Assembly (NCBI GenBank): GCA_965234405.1
Contig: OZ248346.1
Direction: 5' to 3' (one strand)
Source of the DNA: Planktophila turicensis
GTDB lineage: Bacteria; Actinomycetota; Actinomycetes; Nanopelagicales; Nanopelagicaceae
Length of the DNA: 64,000 bases
In this document: positions 40,940 through 51,029 of the stretch, one piece after another
Numbering within the stretch: position 1 is the stretch's first letter
Layout of the letters: every line of letters begins with the position of its first letter
Program-made: the position numbers and the translations under genes
The notes under the pieces: generated by a model
What the model was told of the DNA's origin: nothing
The model's database searches: none
The model's input: the letters and a program-made list of their open reading frames with translations, nothing else

Positions 40940-41719
40940 TTACTCGAAGTAGAGCGAGTATCCAAGTCGCAAGATGAGTAGCGCAGTCACGATGAGATAG
41001 AAGATTCGGACAAAACCCGAACCCTTCTTAAGCGCCATATGAGAACCTGCATATCCCCCAGCCAAGTTAGCGATACCCATAACCAAGCCAAGCTTCCACA
41101 TGACTCCGATGGTTAAACCCACCACAATGATTGAAGCCAAGTTCGTGGTCGCATTTACTACCTTGGCGATTGCTGAAGCTCCGACAAAGGCAAAACCCAT
41201 GATGGCAACGAGTGCAATCATCAACATGGTGCCCGTACCTGGACCAATCAATCCGTCGTAGAAACCAATAATGACAGCTGCGATGGCACCGATGGACATC
41301 AACTTTCGTGGCGCATACTTTTCGACGTGGTTCTTGCCGAGTTCAGGTTTGACCAAGGTATAGATAAAGATCGCAATCATGATGAAGAAGATTGAGCTCT
41401 TATAACTTTCAGATGAGATTCTCGAAGCCAAGTGCGCACCGATTGCCGCCCCAATGAATGCTGGAAAGACCATCGCAAGCAGTAAACGGGGATCTGTCTT
41501 GATGGATTTACGATATTTAATTGCTGCTGTTGTTGTTCCGAAGAATGCTGCAGTCTTTGATGTTGCAACGACTTCAACAGGGTTGCGATCAGGAAATGAG
41601 AGCAACATTGCAGGAGTCTGGATAAGTCCTCCCCCGCCTGCGATGGCATCGACAAAGCCGGCGGTGAACATGGCAAGCCCTAGGAGAGCGAGATTAATCG
41701 CGGTGAGATTTTCGAGCAT
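40940..41719 (-). CDS. TauE/SafE family membrane permease
   Basis: A 259-residue protein with about eight hydrophobic helices and the family-type GLGGGG-like loop GAIAGGGGLIQTP (seen as DAIAGGGGLIQTPAML) near residue 25. Members export sulfite, sulfoacetate or related anions; the substrate here is unknown. The start overlaps the proS stop by one base, so it is co-transcribed with proS. Confidence 0.88.
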   Translation of the reverse strand: MLENLTAINLALLGLAMFTAGFVDAIAGGGGLIQTPAMLLSFPDRNPVEVVATSKTAAFFGTTTAAIKYRKSIKTDPRLLLAMVFPAFIGAAIGAHLASRISSESYKSSIFFIMIAIFIYTLVKPELGKNHVEKYAPRKLMSIGAIAAVIIGFYDGLIGPGTGTMLMIALVAIMGFAFVGASAIAKVVNATTNLASIIVVGLTIGVMWKLGLVMGIANLAGGYAGSHMALKKGSGFVRIFYLIVTALLILRLGYSLYFE

Positions 41720-43443
41720 TAGCTCAGCGTTGGAAGGAGCGCTGCAATCGAATCGACGGCAGAAGCCACAGCAACCTCTGACTTTTCACCGCTCTTGCGA
41801 ACTCGAACTTCAACATTTCCTTGTTCAAGTGCTTTACCGACAACAACGATTACTGGAATACCGATTAGCTCGGCATCCTTGAATTTAACGCCTGGGCTCG
41901 TTCCGCGACGGTCATCAATCATGACGCTGATTCCGCGTGATTCAAGATCGGCTGAAATCTTCTCGGCAGTTTCAAAGACTGCATCGTCTTTGCCAGTTGC
42001 AACAACGTGAACTTTTGCAGGTGCGACTTCGACTGGCCACGAAAGACCGATTTCGTCGTAGCTCTGTTCAGCGATAGCTGCGACTGCGCGTGAAACACCG
42101 ATGCCGTAAGAGCCCATTGTCACTACCTGAGACTTACCGTTCTGATCAAGAACTGTAAGGCCTAGTGCATCTGCATATTTGCGACCAAGCTGGAAGATGT
42201 GGCCGATTTCGATTGCGCGATCAATGATGACTGGGGTTGCACACTTTGGACATGCATCGCCTTGTTTGATCTGCGCTGCTTCGATGTAGTGATCGACTTC
42301 GAAGTCACGGCCATTAACAACATTGCGCGCATGCTTATCTTTAGCGTTTGCACCTGTTACCCATGAAGTACCTGGTGCAATACGTGGATCTGCATAAACA
42401 GTAATGCCATTCTTCTTTGCATCCTGTGGTCCGATGTAACCCTTGACGAGTCCTGGGAACTTGGCGAAATCTGGTTCTTCAAATACGCGGATGTCATTGA
42501 CGCCAGCAAGGTTCGCCTGCAGGCGCTTGAGATCTACTTCGCGATCTCCTGGAACAAGAACAGAGATTGGAGTTTCATCAGCCATCAACATGACGTTCTT
42601 AAGAGTCATTCCTCCGTCGTATCCCCCGCCAAACTTTGCATTAAGGAGTTCTACGAGAGTGTCGATAGTGGGAGTATTTGGTGAGTCAAAGACTTCAAGA
42701 GCTGCAATACCTGACGCATCACTTGGTGCAACGACAGTTGTCATGGCTTCAACGTTTGCGGCATAGCCACACTTTTCGCAGAGAACGTAGGTGTCTTCGC
42801 CTGTTTCACAAGGAGCTAAGAACTCTTCGGAAGCAGATCCACCCATTGCACCTGATACAGCGCTAACGATGTTGTACTTCATGCGAAGGCGATCAAAAGT
42901 TTTGATGTAGGCAGCGCGATGGCGCATATAGGACTCGACGAGACCTTCATCGGTAAGGTCGAATGAGTAAGAATCCTTCATGACGAATTCACGGCCGCGG
43001 ATGATTCCAGAACGTGGGCGCGCTTCATCGCGATACTTTGTTTGGATTTGATAGAGAGCAAGAGGCAGATCTTTATAAGAGGAGTACTCGCCCTTGACCA
43101 TGAGCGTAAACATCTCTTCGTGAGTTGGTCCTAGAAGATAGTCAGCGCCCTTGCGATCTTGGAGGCGGAAAAGGTCTGGGCCGTAATCGTTCCAACGACC
43201 AGTTGTTTCGTAAGCATCTTTTGGAAGAAGCGCTGGAAAGTGAACTTCTTGGAAACCAGCTTTATCCATTTCATCGCGAACAATGTTCTCGATATTGCGA
43301 AGAGTGATGACGCCCAGCGGTAGCCATGAGTAAACACCTGCAGCGATACGGCGAATGTATCCAGCGCGAACTAAGAGGCGATGGCTAGGAACTTCAGCAT
43401 CTGCTGGGTCATCGCGGAGCGTGCGTAAGAAAAGTGTGGACAT
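41719..43443 (-). CDS. proS: Prolyl-tRNA synthetase
   Basis: Class II synthetase of the bacterial type, with motif 1 and 2 regions (LVRAGYIRRIAAGVYSWLPLG, shown by RAGYIRRIAAGVYSWLPLG), the YbaK-like editing insertion (about residues 230-380) and an anticodon-binding C-terminal domain. I chose ATG at 43443 (MSTLFLRT); 574 residues. It follows ispG. Confidence 0.96.
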   Translation of the reverse strand: MSTLFLRTLRDDPADAEVPSHRLLVRAGYIRRIAAGVYSWLPLGVITLRNIENIVRDEMDKAGFQEVHFPALLPKDAYETTGRWNDYGPDLFRLQDRKGADYLLGPTHEEMFTLMVKGEYSSYKDLPLALYQIQTKYRDEARPRSGIIRGREFVMKDSYSFDLTDEGLVESYMRHRAAYIKTFDRLRMKYNIVSAVSGAMGGSASEEFLAPCETGEDTYVLCEKCGYAANVEAMTTVVAPSDASGIAALEVFDSPNTPTIDTLVELLNAKFGGGYDGGMTLKNVMLMADETPISVLVPGDREVDLKRLQANLAGVNDIRVFEEPDFAKFPGLVKGYIGPQDAKKNGITVYADPRIAPGTSWVTGANAKDKHARNVVNGRDFEVDHYIEAAQIKQGDACPKCATPVIIDRAIEIGHIFQLGRKYADALGLTVLDQNGKSQVVTMGSYGIGVSRAVAAIAEQSYDEIGLSWPVEVAPAKVHVVATGKDDAVFETAEKISADLESRGISVMIDDRRGTSPGVKFKDAELIGIPVIVVVGKALEQGNVEVRVRKSGEKSEVAVASAVDSIAALLPTLS

Positions 43444-43473
43444 TCGCAACATATCGCGAACCCTACCTGACTA

Positions 43474-44625
43474 TTACGAAGTTGTGACGGAAGGTTCTCC
43501 TGATGGAACGCCTGCGGCTTCCATCTCTTCAGCAAGACGCATAGCTTCTTCGATAAGTGTTTCAACAATCTGCGCTTCAGGCACAGTCTTGATGACTTCA
43601 CCCTTAACAAAGATCTGACCCTTACCGTTTCCGGATGCAACACCGAGATCAGCCTCGCGCGCTTCGCCAGGACCATTTACAACGCAACCCATTACGGCAA
43701 CGCGAAGAGGAACTGTCATTCCTTGAAGTCCCGCCTGAACCTTTTCAGCGAGTGTGTAGACATCTACTTGTGCGCGTCCGCATGAAGGGCAAGAAACAAT
43801 TTCAAGTTTACGTTGACGCAAGTTAAGGGATTCAAGAATTGAGATTCCGACCTTCACTTCTTCAACAGGTGGTGCTGAAAGTGAGACGCGGATTGTGTCG
43901 CCGATACCTTCTGCAAGAAGGATTCCAAACGCTGTCGCAGATTTGATCGTTCCTTGGAAAATTGGACCAGCTTCAGTGACGCCAAGGTGCAATGGGTAAT
44001 CGCACTTTGCCGCAAGGATGCGGTAGGCGTTCACCATTGTTACTGGGTCGTGATGCTTTACTGAAATCTTGATATTGCTAAAACCGTGCTCTTCAAAGAG
44101 GGAAGCTTCCCAGAGAGCAGACTCTGCAAGTGCTTCAGGAGTTGCCTTGCCGTACTTCTTAAGAAGTCGTGGATCGAGTGATCCTGCGTTTACTCCGATA
44201 CGGATTGGAATGCCTGCATCTCCTGCAGCCTTAGCAACTTCTTTAACCTTGTCATCGAACTGCTTGATGTTGCCTGGGTTTACTCGAACAGCGGCGCATC
44301 CGGCATCGATTGCAGCGAAGATGTACTTAGGCTGGAAGTGAATATCTGCAATAACAGGAATCTGTGACTTCTTAGCGATCTGCGCAAGCGCATCTGCATC
44401 ATCTTGAGAAGGAACAGCAACGCGAACGATCTGGCAACCAGAGGCTGTGAGTTCTGCGATCTGTTGCAAAGTTGCATTGACATCAGATGTAAGTGTTGTA
44501 CACATTGATTGAACGCTGACCGGTGAATCAGAACCTACGCCGACTCCGCCCACATTGAGCTGCCGTGTCTTGCGACGTGGGTGCAGCGTAGGAGGTGGAG
44601 CACTTGGAATTCCGAGATCAACCAT
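43474..44625 (-). CDS. ispG: 4-hydroxy-3-methylbut-2-en-1-yl diphosphate synthase
   Basis: IspG (GcpE) is the iron-sulfur enzyme of the non-mevalonate isoprenoid pathway. SVQSMCTT near residue 38, cluster cysteines in CPSCGRAQVD and MGCVVNGPGEA. 383 residues. It lies in the classic dxr-rip-ispG actinobacterial cluster. Confidence 0.97.
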   Translation of the reverse strand: MVDLGIPSAPPPTLHPRRKTRQLNVGGVGVGSDSPVSVQSMCTTLTSDVNATLQQIAELTASGCQIVRVAVPSQDDADALAQIAKKSQIPVIADIHFQPKYIFAAIDAGCAAVRVNPGNIKQFDDKVKEVAKAAGDAGIPIRIGVNAGSLDPRLLKKYGKATPEALAESALWEASLFEEHGFSNIKISVKHHDPVTMVNAYRILAAKCDYPLHLGVTEAGPIFQGTIKSATAFGILLAEGIGDTIRVSLSAPPVEEVKVGISILESLNLRQRKLEIVSCPSCGRAQVDVYTLAEKVQAGLQGMTVPLRVAVMGCVVNGPGEAREADLGVASGNGKGQIFVKGEVIKTVPEAQIVETLIEEAMRLAEEMEAAGVPSGEPSVTTS

Positions 44626-44646
44626 GAGCCGTATTCTGCCTTATCT

Positions 44647-45786
44647 CTACAAATTGAGCGAGACGGGATTGAAAATGTCGGCAATGAGCAGAATTACAGT
44701 GAGAACTGCAAGAACTGCGAAGACGCCCATCGTTAGTGGTGTGAGCACATTGACATCAATTGCAGCTGGTCGTGGTCGACCACGAAGACGGGCAAAGAAC
44801 GCACGAATCGCATCAGCGATTGCTACTGCCATATGGCCACCGTCGAGAGGTAAAAGTGGCAAGAGATTGAAGAGGCCAACAAAGATATTGAGGCTTGCAA
44901 CAAGAAGTAAGAATGTTCCAAAACGTTCAGTGCTATCGAGTTTCTGACTTCCGACTGCTTCACCTGATACACGAGCGGCACCGACGACGCCAACTAATCC
45001 ATTTGGATCACGCTCTTCATCACCAAAAGTCTGTCGAATCAGTTGTGGGACTTTGGTAGGAAGAGCGACAAGCGCCTTCGCAGATTCACGGGTCAGTACC
45101 CCTGTTGCTCGAGCAGAGTCCTTTATTGAAGTGACGAAACCTTCACGCTTGGTTCCGACCTTTGTTACGACGCCAAGCACGTAACGTTTTTCAGATTCTA
45201 GATATGTAGGTGCGGCTGTTAAAAAGATTTCTTTGCCATCACGAAGAACTGTAAATGAAAGTTCTTTGCCTTTTGACTCTCTGATGGCACTGGAATCTTC
45301 ATACCAATTAGTGACTTTCTTGCCTTCTACTTCAACGATCTTGTCTCCTGGTTGAAATCCTGCTGCAGCTGCTGCTGAATTTGGAGAGACTTGAGTGATA
45401 TCAGAGAGAAGTGCGTTAACGCCCACGCCAAAGAGAATTGAGAAGATCAGTAAGAATCCAATAACGAAGTGTGCAAATGAACCTGCTCCAAGAACAATAA
45501 GTTTTTGAAGAGTTGATGCCCCGTAGAAGGCGCGAGATTCCTCGCCAGCAGGCATCTCATCACGTGGAGTCATTCCTTCGATGCGGCAATAACCGCCTGC
45601 TGGAATTGCTTTGATACCGAATTCAGTTTCACCGCGAGTGAAAGACCAGATGCGCTTACCGAAGCCCAAGAAGAATTCTGTGACCTTCATTCCGAATCTC
45701 TTTGCAGTCAGATAATGGCCGAATTCGTGGACCATAACGGATAAGAGAAGTGCGATAACAAATGCCAGGGTTCCGAGAAGTTTCAT
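44647..45786 (-). CDS. Site-2 membrane metalloprotease (Rip1/RseP type)
   Basis: Intramembrane zinc protease that cuts regulatory membrane proteins such as anti-sigma factors. HEFGH (about residues 21-25) is the zinc motif, a PDZ domain lies in the middle (GFQPGDKIVEVEG), and LLPLLPLDGGH near residue 315 is the second metal motif. 379 residues, four membrane segments. It overlaps dxr by one base, as in Mycobacterium. Confidence 0.93.
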   Translation of the reverse strand: MKLLGTLAFVIALLLSVMVHEFGHYLTAKRFGMKVTEFFLGFGKRIWSFTRGETEFGIKAIPAGGYCRIEGMTPRDEMPAGEESRAFYGASTLQKLIVLGAGSFAHFVIGFLLIFSILFGVGVNALLSDITQVSPNSAAAAAGFQPGDKIVEVEGKKVTNWYEDSSAIRESKGKELSFTVLRDGKEIFLTAAPTYLESEKRYVLGVVTKVGTKREGFVTSIKDSARATGVLTRESAKALVALPTKVPQLIRQTFGDEERDPNGLVGVVGAARVSGEAVGSQKLDSTERFGTFLLLVASLNIFVGLFNLLPLLPLDGGHMAVAIADAIRAFFARLRGRPRPAAIDVNVLTPLTMGVFAVLAVLTVILLIADIFNPVSLNL

Positions 45787-46931
45787 TAACCGACCTTCTT
45801 CAATAGATCATGAGCAGTACGTCGCGCATCATTCTCGATGGCACTGACATCAGCTAGATCCCGAATCTTTCCAGTGTGAGAGCTACGAAGGGCTTCGACT
45901 ACCTGGCTCACAGTCTTAACAATCTCTGTGAACTTAATCTGTCCCTCGACAAATGCCTGAACGGCTACTTCATTCGATGCATTAAAGATTGCCGGAAGCG
46001 ATCCCCCAGTAGTTCCGCATTCGCGTGCAAGTGCCACGGATGGGAAGCGAGATTCATCAATCGGTGAGAAGTTCCATGTATGTGAAGAGGTCCAATCAAT
46101 CGGAGTCGTCGCACCTGGTACTCGATGTGGATATGAGAGCGCCAAAGAGATTGGCCCCTTCATATTCGGAGGTGAACCTTGCGCAATGGTTGAACCATCT
46201 ACGAATTCGACCATTGAATGCACAACCGACTGCGGGTGAATAACGGCTTCGATACGTGAGTAAGGAATACCAAAGAGATAGTGCGCCTCGATTATTTCAA
46301 GACCTTTATTCATAAGAGTTGCTGAGTTAATTGTGACTACCGGTCCCATAACCCACGTTGGATGTGCGAGTGCTTCTTGCACAGTTACGCTCGATAATTC
46401 CGCGCGATCTCTAAATGGGCCTCCACTTGCAGTAAGAATCAGCTTCGAGATTTCAGACTTCTTCTCACCAATTAGTGCCTGCCAAATAGCTGAATGTTCA
46501 GAGTCAACAGGAAGAAGTTGATCTTCCTTTGCGCGAGCAATAACGAGGTCGCCACCAGCGACAAGCGATTCCTTATTAGCTAGCGCCACACGATTATCGG
46601 CATCGAGTGCCGCAAGGGTAGGAGCCAGGCCGATAGATCCTGTGATTCCATTAAGAACTACATCGCAAGAAATAGCTGCGATTTCTGTTGAAGCATCAGG
46701 TCCATCAATTACTTCGACGCCAGGCAGAGCTTGGCGAATAACATCGGCGTTCTTGGTAACACCAACTACTTTGACCTTGAACTTCTTCGCCTGCTCAATC
46801 AAAAGTTCTGGGTTACTGCCTGCTGCAGTAATGGCAACAACGCTAAAGAGCGTTGGATTTGCTTCAACTATTTCTAGAGCCTGAACTCCGATGGAACCTG
46901 TGGAACCCAGAATGACGAGTTCGCGCGTCAT
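45786..46931 (-). CDS. dxr: 1-deoxy-D-xylulose 5-phosphate reductoisomerase
   Basis: First committed enzyme of the non-mevalonate isoprenoid pathway. GSTGSIGVQALEI at the N-terminus binds NADPH; DSEHSAIWQ and SGGPFRD near 150-200 carry metal and substrate residues. 381 residues. Unusually, its start overlaps the end of the polyamine permease gene by 4 bases. Confidence 0.97.
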   Translation of the reverse strand: MTRELVILGSTGSIGVQALEIVEANPTLFSVVAITAAGSNPELLIEQAKKFKVKVVGVTKNADVIRQALPGVEVIDGPDASTEIAAISCDVVLNGITGSIGLAPTLAALDADNRVALANKESLVAGGDLVIARAKEDQLLPVDSEHSAIWQALIGEKKSEISKLILTASGGPFRDRAELSSVTVQEALAHPTWVMGPVVTINSATLMNKGLEIIEAHYLFGIPYSRIEAVIHPQSVVHSMVEFVDGSTIAQGSPPNMKGPISLALSYPHRVPGATTPIDWTSSHTWNFSPIDESRFPSVALARECGTTGGSLPAIFNASNEVAVQAFVEGQIKFTEIVKTVSQVVEALRSSHTGKIRDLADVSAIENDARRTAHDLLKKVG

Positions 46932-47722
46932 GAAACTTTGCGCTTGCGTCCTACAAATTGTCCGATGATGACAATGGCAAGAGCTAAAAAGAACATCGCA
47001 GAACCAATGACGTTGGCCTGTGCGGGGATTCCGCGAGCTGCAGATGTGTAGACAAACTTAGGGAAGGTTGTCATGGTGCCTGAGTTGAAGTTTGTAATAA
47101 TGAAGTCATCGAATGACAAGCTAAAAGCCAAGAGTGCAGCAGCTGCAATTCCAGGAGCAACGAGTGGCAAAGTCACTCGGCGGAATGTTTCGCGCTCGTT
47201 GGCGTAGAGATCCATCGCTGCTTGTTCAAGGCGTGGATCTAGGCTGGCAATACGCGCCTTTACGGTGACTACAACAAATGAGATACAGAAGAGAACATGT
47301 GCAATCACTGTTGGCCAGAAGCCTGGGTTGATTTTAAAGACCAAAAAGAGTGAGAGAAGGGATGCACCCAGAACGATTTCTGGTGTCGCCATCGGCAAGA
47401 AGATAAGGATGTTAGTTGTTGAACGTCCCTTAAATTTATGGCGACCAAGTGCAAAAGCAATCATGGTGCCGAGAATTGTTGAGAAGAGCGTTGCAAGGAA
47501 GCCAATCTTGATTGAATTTCCAAGCGCACTACAGACTTCAGGTGCACCGCATGGGTTCTGCCAATTGGAAAGAGTAAAACCCTTCCAGACTAGGTTGCTT
47601 TTGCCTGAGTCGTTAAATGAGAATGCAAATGTGTAAGCAACCGGAATGAAGAGATATGTGAATGCCACAACTGCATAAACGCGGATGAGATTGCGACCGA
47701 ACCAGCGAGAGATTTGCTTCAT
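46928..47722 (-). CDS. potC: Spermidine/putrescine ABC transporter permease, PotC type
   Basis: 264-residue inner-membrane permease with about six helices and the EAA loop region (AAMDLYANERETFRRVTLPL, shown by MDLYANERETFRRVTLPL). With the PotB-like protein it forms the channel. It overlaps potB by 4 bases and dxr by 4. Confidence 0.9.
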   Translation of the reverse strand: MKQISRWFGRNLIRVYAVVAFTYLFIPVAYTFAFSFNDSGKSNLVWKGFTLSNWQNPCGAPEVCSALGNSIKIGFLATLFSTILGTMIAFALGRHKFKGRSTTNILIFLPMATPEIVLGASLLSLFLVFKINPGFWPTVIAHVLFCISFVVVTVKARIASLDPRLEQAAMDLYANERETFRRVTLPLVAPGIAAAALLAFSLSFDDFIITNFNSGTMTTFPKFVYTSAARGIPAQANVIGSAMFFLALAIVIIGQFVGRKRKVS

Positions 47723-48567
47723 ACGAGCTCCTCGGTTCCGGCCTTACGGACATAGACGGTGACAAGAATAAGGATTGCTGCCATGAGCGTGAACGAGAGC
47801 GCTGCAGCCGTTGGGTAATCAACAATTTTGAAGTAACGAGATTCGATGACGTTTCCGAGCATCTTTGTCTGCGGGCTACCCAAGATTGCAGCGTTGACGT
47901 AATCGCCCGCTGCAGGGATAAAAGTGAGAAGAGTTCCCGCAACCACACCTGGCATTGAAAGCGGCAAAGTTACTTTGCGGAAAGTAGTAAATCCGTTTGC
48001 GTAGAGATCACCCGATGCTTCAAGGGTACGTGGATCAATACGGTCGATTGATGCGTAAAGCGGAAGAGTCATAAATGGCAAGAAGTTGTAGGTCATACCT
48101 GCAACAACTGCGAATGCGCTAGAAGTAAGCGTTGTACTTTCCGAGATGATTCCGAAGGTTCGTAGGGTTGGAACTACAAAGCCTTCTTCTCCAAGAATCT
48201 GCTTCCATGCAATAGTGCGGAGTAAGAATGAAGTAAAGAACGGTGCAACAACGAGAACCAACATAAGGTTCTTGAGCTTGCCGCCCTTAAATGCAATCGC
48301 ATAAGCAAGTGGGTACGCAATTGCTAGCGCTAAAACTGTGGCGATTGTCGCGTACAGAAATGAGCGACCAAATTGCTCTTTATTTTCAATGAAGGCATCG
48401 ATGTAATTCTGGAAACGGAAAGTCTGTTCGTACTGCCCTGTATCTCCCCCACCAACCGGAGTCTGTGTTGAAGTTTGTGCCAGGTTAAAGAGTGGAAGAA
48501 GGAAGAAGGTGAAGAGAAATCCCATTCCTGGGATCAGTAAGAGATAAGGAGTACTTATCTTCTTCAT
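47719..48567 (-). CDS. potB: Spermidine/putrescine ABC transporter permease, PotB type
   Basis: Permease with about six helices; EAA loop EASGDLYANGFTTFRKVTLP. I chose ATG at 48567 (MKKISTPYLL), 282 residues, since the ATG at 48600 overlaps potA. It lies between potA and potC, completing a transporter of PotABCD type. Confidence 0.9.
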   Translation of the reverse strand: MKKISTPYLLLIPGMGFLFTFFLLPLFNLAQTSTQTPVGGGDTGQYEQTFRFQNYIDAFIENKEQFGRSFLYATIATVLALAIAYPLAYAIAFKGGKLKNLMLVLVVAPFFTSFLLRTIAWKQILGEEGFVVPTLRTFGIISESTTLTSSAFAVVAGMTYNFLPFMTLPLYASIDRIDPRTLEASGDLYANGFTTFRKVTLPLSMPGVVAGTLLTFIPAAGDYVNAAILGSPQTKMLGNVIESRYFKIVDYPTAAALSFTLMAAILILVTVYVRKAGTEELV

Positions 48568-48577
48568 TAGACCGATG

Positions 48578-49729
48578 TCATTCTTCGTCAAGATCCTCAT
48601 CAGGGTTTACTTCAGTACCTGCTTCAGCATCTTCATCTCCGCGAAGACCAAAGGTGAAGATTGGTTCCCAAGAAATGTTGACGGATTCGCCCACGCTAAA
48701 TGGTGCAACGCCATCATCATTTTGTTCGAAGACCATGAGCTCTTGTCCCCACGGCATCATTACTTGGTACTGAGTTGAAACACCGATGTATGAGACATCT
48801 TCAACTTTTCCACCCGTAAGAACGTTGCCTGATGTCGCTGTTTCAAGACGCGAAATACGGAACTTTTCAGGGCGGATGCCTGCATAAATTGAGTTATCTA
48901 CTGCATGTGAACGATTCTTCTGCAATGAAATCTTCTGTCCGAAGAGATCGATAACCTGGTTTGCGCCATCGTTTCCGGTGACAGTTCCCTTAATAAGGTT
49001 TGACTGGCCCAAGAAGTTAGCAACAAATGCTGTCTCGGGATTGTCATAGAGATCAGCAGGTGAACCCATCTGTTCAATCTCGCCCTCGTTCATAACAGCG
49101 ATGGTGTCAGCCATAGTCATGGCTTCTTCCTGATCGTGAGTTACGTGAACGAATGTGAGGCCAACTTCTTTCTGGATCCACTTGAGTTCAATCTGCATCT
49201 GACGACGAAGCTTGAGATCGAGTGCGCCAAGTGGCTCATCAAGAAGCAAGAGCGCTGGGCGGTTAACAATTGCGCGAGCAAGTGCGATGCGCTGCTGTTG
49301 ACCGCCTGAAAGTTGTGTTGGTTTGCGTTGTGCAAGGTGAGGTAGCTCTACAAGATCAAGCGCCTTATTGACTGCACTATCTACATCTTTGATTCCGCGA
49401 CGGCGAAGACCGAATGCGATATTTTCAAAGATTGTCAGGTGCGGAAAGAGCGCGTAATTCTGAAAGACAGTATTGATTGGACGCTGATACGGCTTTGTAT
49501 CCGTAATATCTGTTGCGCCTAATGAGATGCTGCCTTTAGTTGGTTCTTCAAGCCCTGCAATCATTCGCAGCGTTGTTGTCTTGCCGCATCCTGAAGGTCC
49601 AAGCAATGCAAAGAATGAACCTTCAGGAATGACAAGCGACAAATCATTTACAGCTGTGAAATCACCATATGACTTGGTGACATTGCTGAGCTTGAGATCC
49701 CCGCGTGCAGAGATAGCCTTTTCTGACAC
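48578..49729 (-). CDS. potA: Spermidine/putrescine ABC transporter ATPase
   Basis: ATPase with Walker A GPSGCGKTTT near residue 43, signature LSGGQQQRIALARA near 140 and Walker B LLLLDEPLGALD, and a C-terminal TOBE domain. 383 residues; the end is strikingly acidic (NPDEDLDEE). It directly follows potD. Confidence 0.94.
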   Translation of the reverse strand: MSEKAISARGDLKLSNVTKSYGDFTAVNDLSLVIPEGSFFALLGPSGCGKTTTLRMIAGLEEPTKGSISLGATDITDTKPYQRPINTVFQNYALFPHLTIFENIAFGLRRRGIKDVDSAVNKALDLVELPHLAQRKPTQLSGGQQQRIALARAIVNRPALLLLDEPLGALDLKLRRQMQIELKWIQKEVGLTFVHVTHDQEEAMTMADTIAVMNEGEIEQMGSPADLYDNPETAFVANFLGQSNLIKGTVTGNDGANQVIDLFGQKISLQKNRSHAVDNSIYAGIRPEKFRISRLETATSGNVLTGGKVEDVSYIGVSTQYQVMMPWGQELMVFEQNDDGVAPFSVGESVNISWEPIFTFGLRGDEDAEAGTEVNPDEDLDEE

Positions 49730-50899
49730 TTAGTTGCCGGCAGCCTTCTGGAAGGCTTCAGTCCAAGTTGTCTCTTCTGTTGGTGTGAGTGAACGGAAGA
49801 CAGAGAGGTTTGCCATTGTCTTCGCACTTGGGAAGATGAATTCGCTAGATGCTAGATCTGGATCGATCTTCTCCATCTCAGCCTGTGCACCCTTAACTGG
49901 GCAGACGTAGTTAACGTATGCAGCTACTTCAGCAGCAACAGCTGGCTCGTAGTAGTAGTTAATAAGCTTTTCAGCGTTGACCTTTGCTTCAGCGGTAACT
50001 GTTGAAGGAATCATCATGTTATCGCCTGAGATTGTTCCGCCTGATTCTGGGATTGCGAAGTCGAACTTACCTTCGTTTTCAGACTTCAAGATGAACATAT
50101 CGCCAGACCAACCAATAACAGCAGTTGCATCCCCTGATGTGAGGTCTTCTGCATATTCGTTGCCCTTAACTCCGCGGATCCATCCATCAGAAATCTTCTT
50201 CGCAAGGAAGTCGACAGCGTTCATAAACTGATCTTCAGTAACAGTTGAAAGGTTTACGCCTTGTGAGCGAAGAATGATTCCGACGGTGTCGCGCATTTCA
50301 GAGAGAACAACAATCTTTCCCTTATTTGCTGGAGAGAAGAGATCTTCGAGTGTGCGGATTCCCTTTGGATTCTTTGCAGTGTTCCAACCGAATCCACCCA
50401 TGATGCCCTGCCATGTAAGTGTGCTTTCGCGCTTTGCATCAAATGATGGGCTTGCAAGTGTGTCGAGAATGTTTACAGCGTTAGGAACATTTGCTGCATC
50501 AAACTTCTGTGCGTATCCAAGACGGATCCAACGTGATGCCATCCAGTCTGTTGGGCAGACTAGGTCGTAACCAATATCTTTTCCAAGCTTGAGTTGTGCC
50601 TGAACTTTTCCGAAGAACTCATCGTTATCGTTGTAATCTTCGAAGTACTTAACATCAATGCCAGTCTCTTTTGTAAATGCTTCAAGAGTTGGGTACTTCT
50701 TACCTGAGTCATCAACATCGAGGTATAGAGGCCAGTTGCCCCAACGAACTGCATTAGAAGAGTCAGAGCCTCCTCCGATTCCGCATGAAGCGAGCGCACC
50801 AACGCCTGCAACTGCGCCTGCGCCTGCAAGAACTGCACGACGTGAAACGTGTGAATTAAGAATTGAACGTGCTTCTGGAGATAGTGGGTTCTTAGCCAT
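49730..50899 (-). CDS. potD: Polyamine-binding lipoprotein, PotD type
   Basis: Substrate-binding component, 389 residues. The N-terminus has a twin-arginine-like SRRAVLAGAG signal and lipobox LASC near residue 39, so it is probably a Tat-exported lipoprotein. The mature part shows PotD-like features (NWPLYLDVDD, CPTDWMA). AAAGGAG precedes the ATG. Its own promoter and operator lie just upstream. Confidence 0.92.
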   Translation of the reverse strand: MAKNPLSPEARSILNSHVSRRAVLAGAGAVAGVGALASCGIGGGSDSSNAVRWGNWPLYLDVDDSGKKYPTLEAFTKETGIDVKYFEDYNDNDEFFGKVQAQLKLGKDIGYDLVCPTDWMASRWIRLGYAQKFDAANVPNAVNILDTLASPSFDAKRESTLTWQGIMGGFGWNTAKNPKGIRTLEDLFSPANKGKIVVLSEMRDTVGIILRSQGVNLSTVTEDQFMNAVDFLAKKISDGWIRGVKGNEYAEDLTSGDATAVIGWSGDMFILKSENEGKFDFAIPESGGTISGDNMMIPSTVTAEAKVNAEKLINYYYEPAVAAEVAAYVNYVCPVKGAQAEMEKIDPDLASSEFIFPSAKTMANLSVFRSLTPTEETTWTEAFQKAAGN

Positions 50900-50942
50900 G
50901 ACGAGGGCTCCTTTTATGTGCCGGAATAAGGGACGGTTGTGC

Positions 50943-50962
50943 AGGGCTCATTATGTAGCCCT
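50943..50962. promoter_or_regulatory. Inverted-repeat operator over the potD -10
   Basis: AGGGCT-N8-AGCCCT is a perfect inverted repeat whose centre is the potD -10. A repressor bound here would block the operon. Confidence 0.5.
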
Positions 50963-50978
50963 TTTGAGCGTGAGCCAA
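50950..50978 (-). promoter_or_regulatory. Promoter of the pot operon
   Basis: On the minus strand TTGGCT, 17 bases, CATAAT. The start would fall about 45 bases before the potD ATG. Confidence 0.6.
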
Positions 50979-51012
50979 ACCTAAATCGAGGTTAATTTCA
51001 GAGGATTTAGGT
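50979..51012. promoter_or_regulatory. 9-pair inverted repeat between the dehydrogenase gene and potD
   Basis: ACCTAAATC/GATTTAGGT with a 16-base loop lies between the aldehyde dehydrogenase stop and the potD -35. No T tract follows, so it is either a weak terminator or a second regulatory site. Confidence 0.4.
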
Positions 51013-51029
51013 CTAGCCCCTGATGTCAG

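Noticed and set aside
50979..51012. Terminator for the aldehyde dehydrogenase gene
   Set aside because: The stem is good but no T tract follows on the minus strand, so it is listed only as an inverted repeat.
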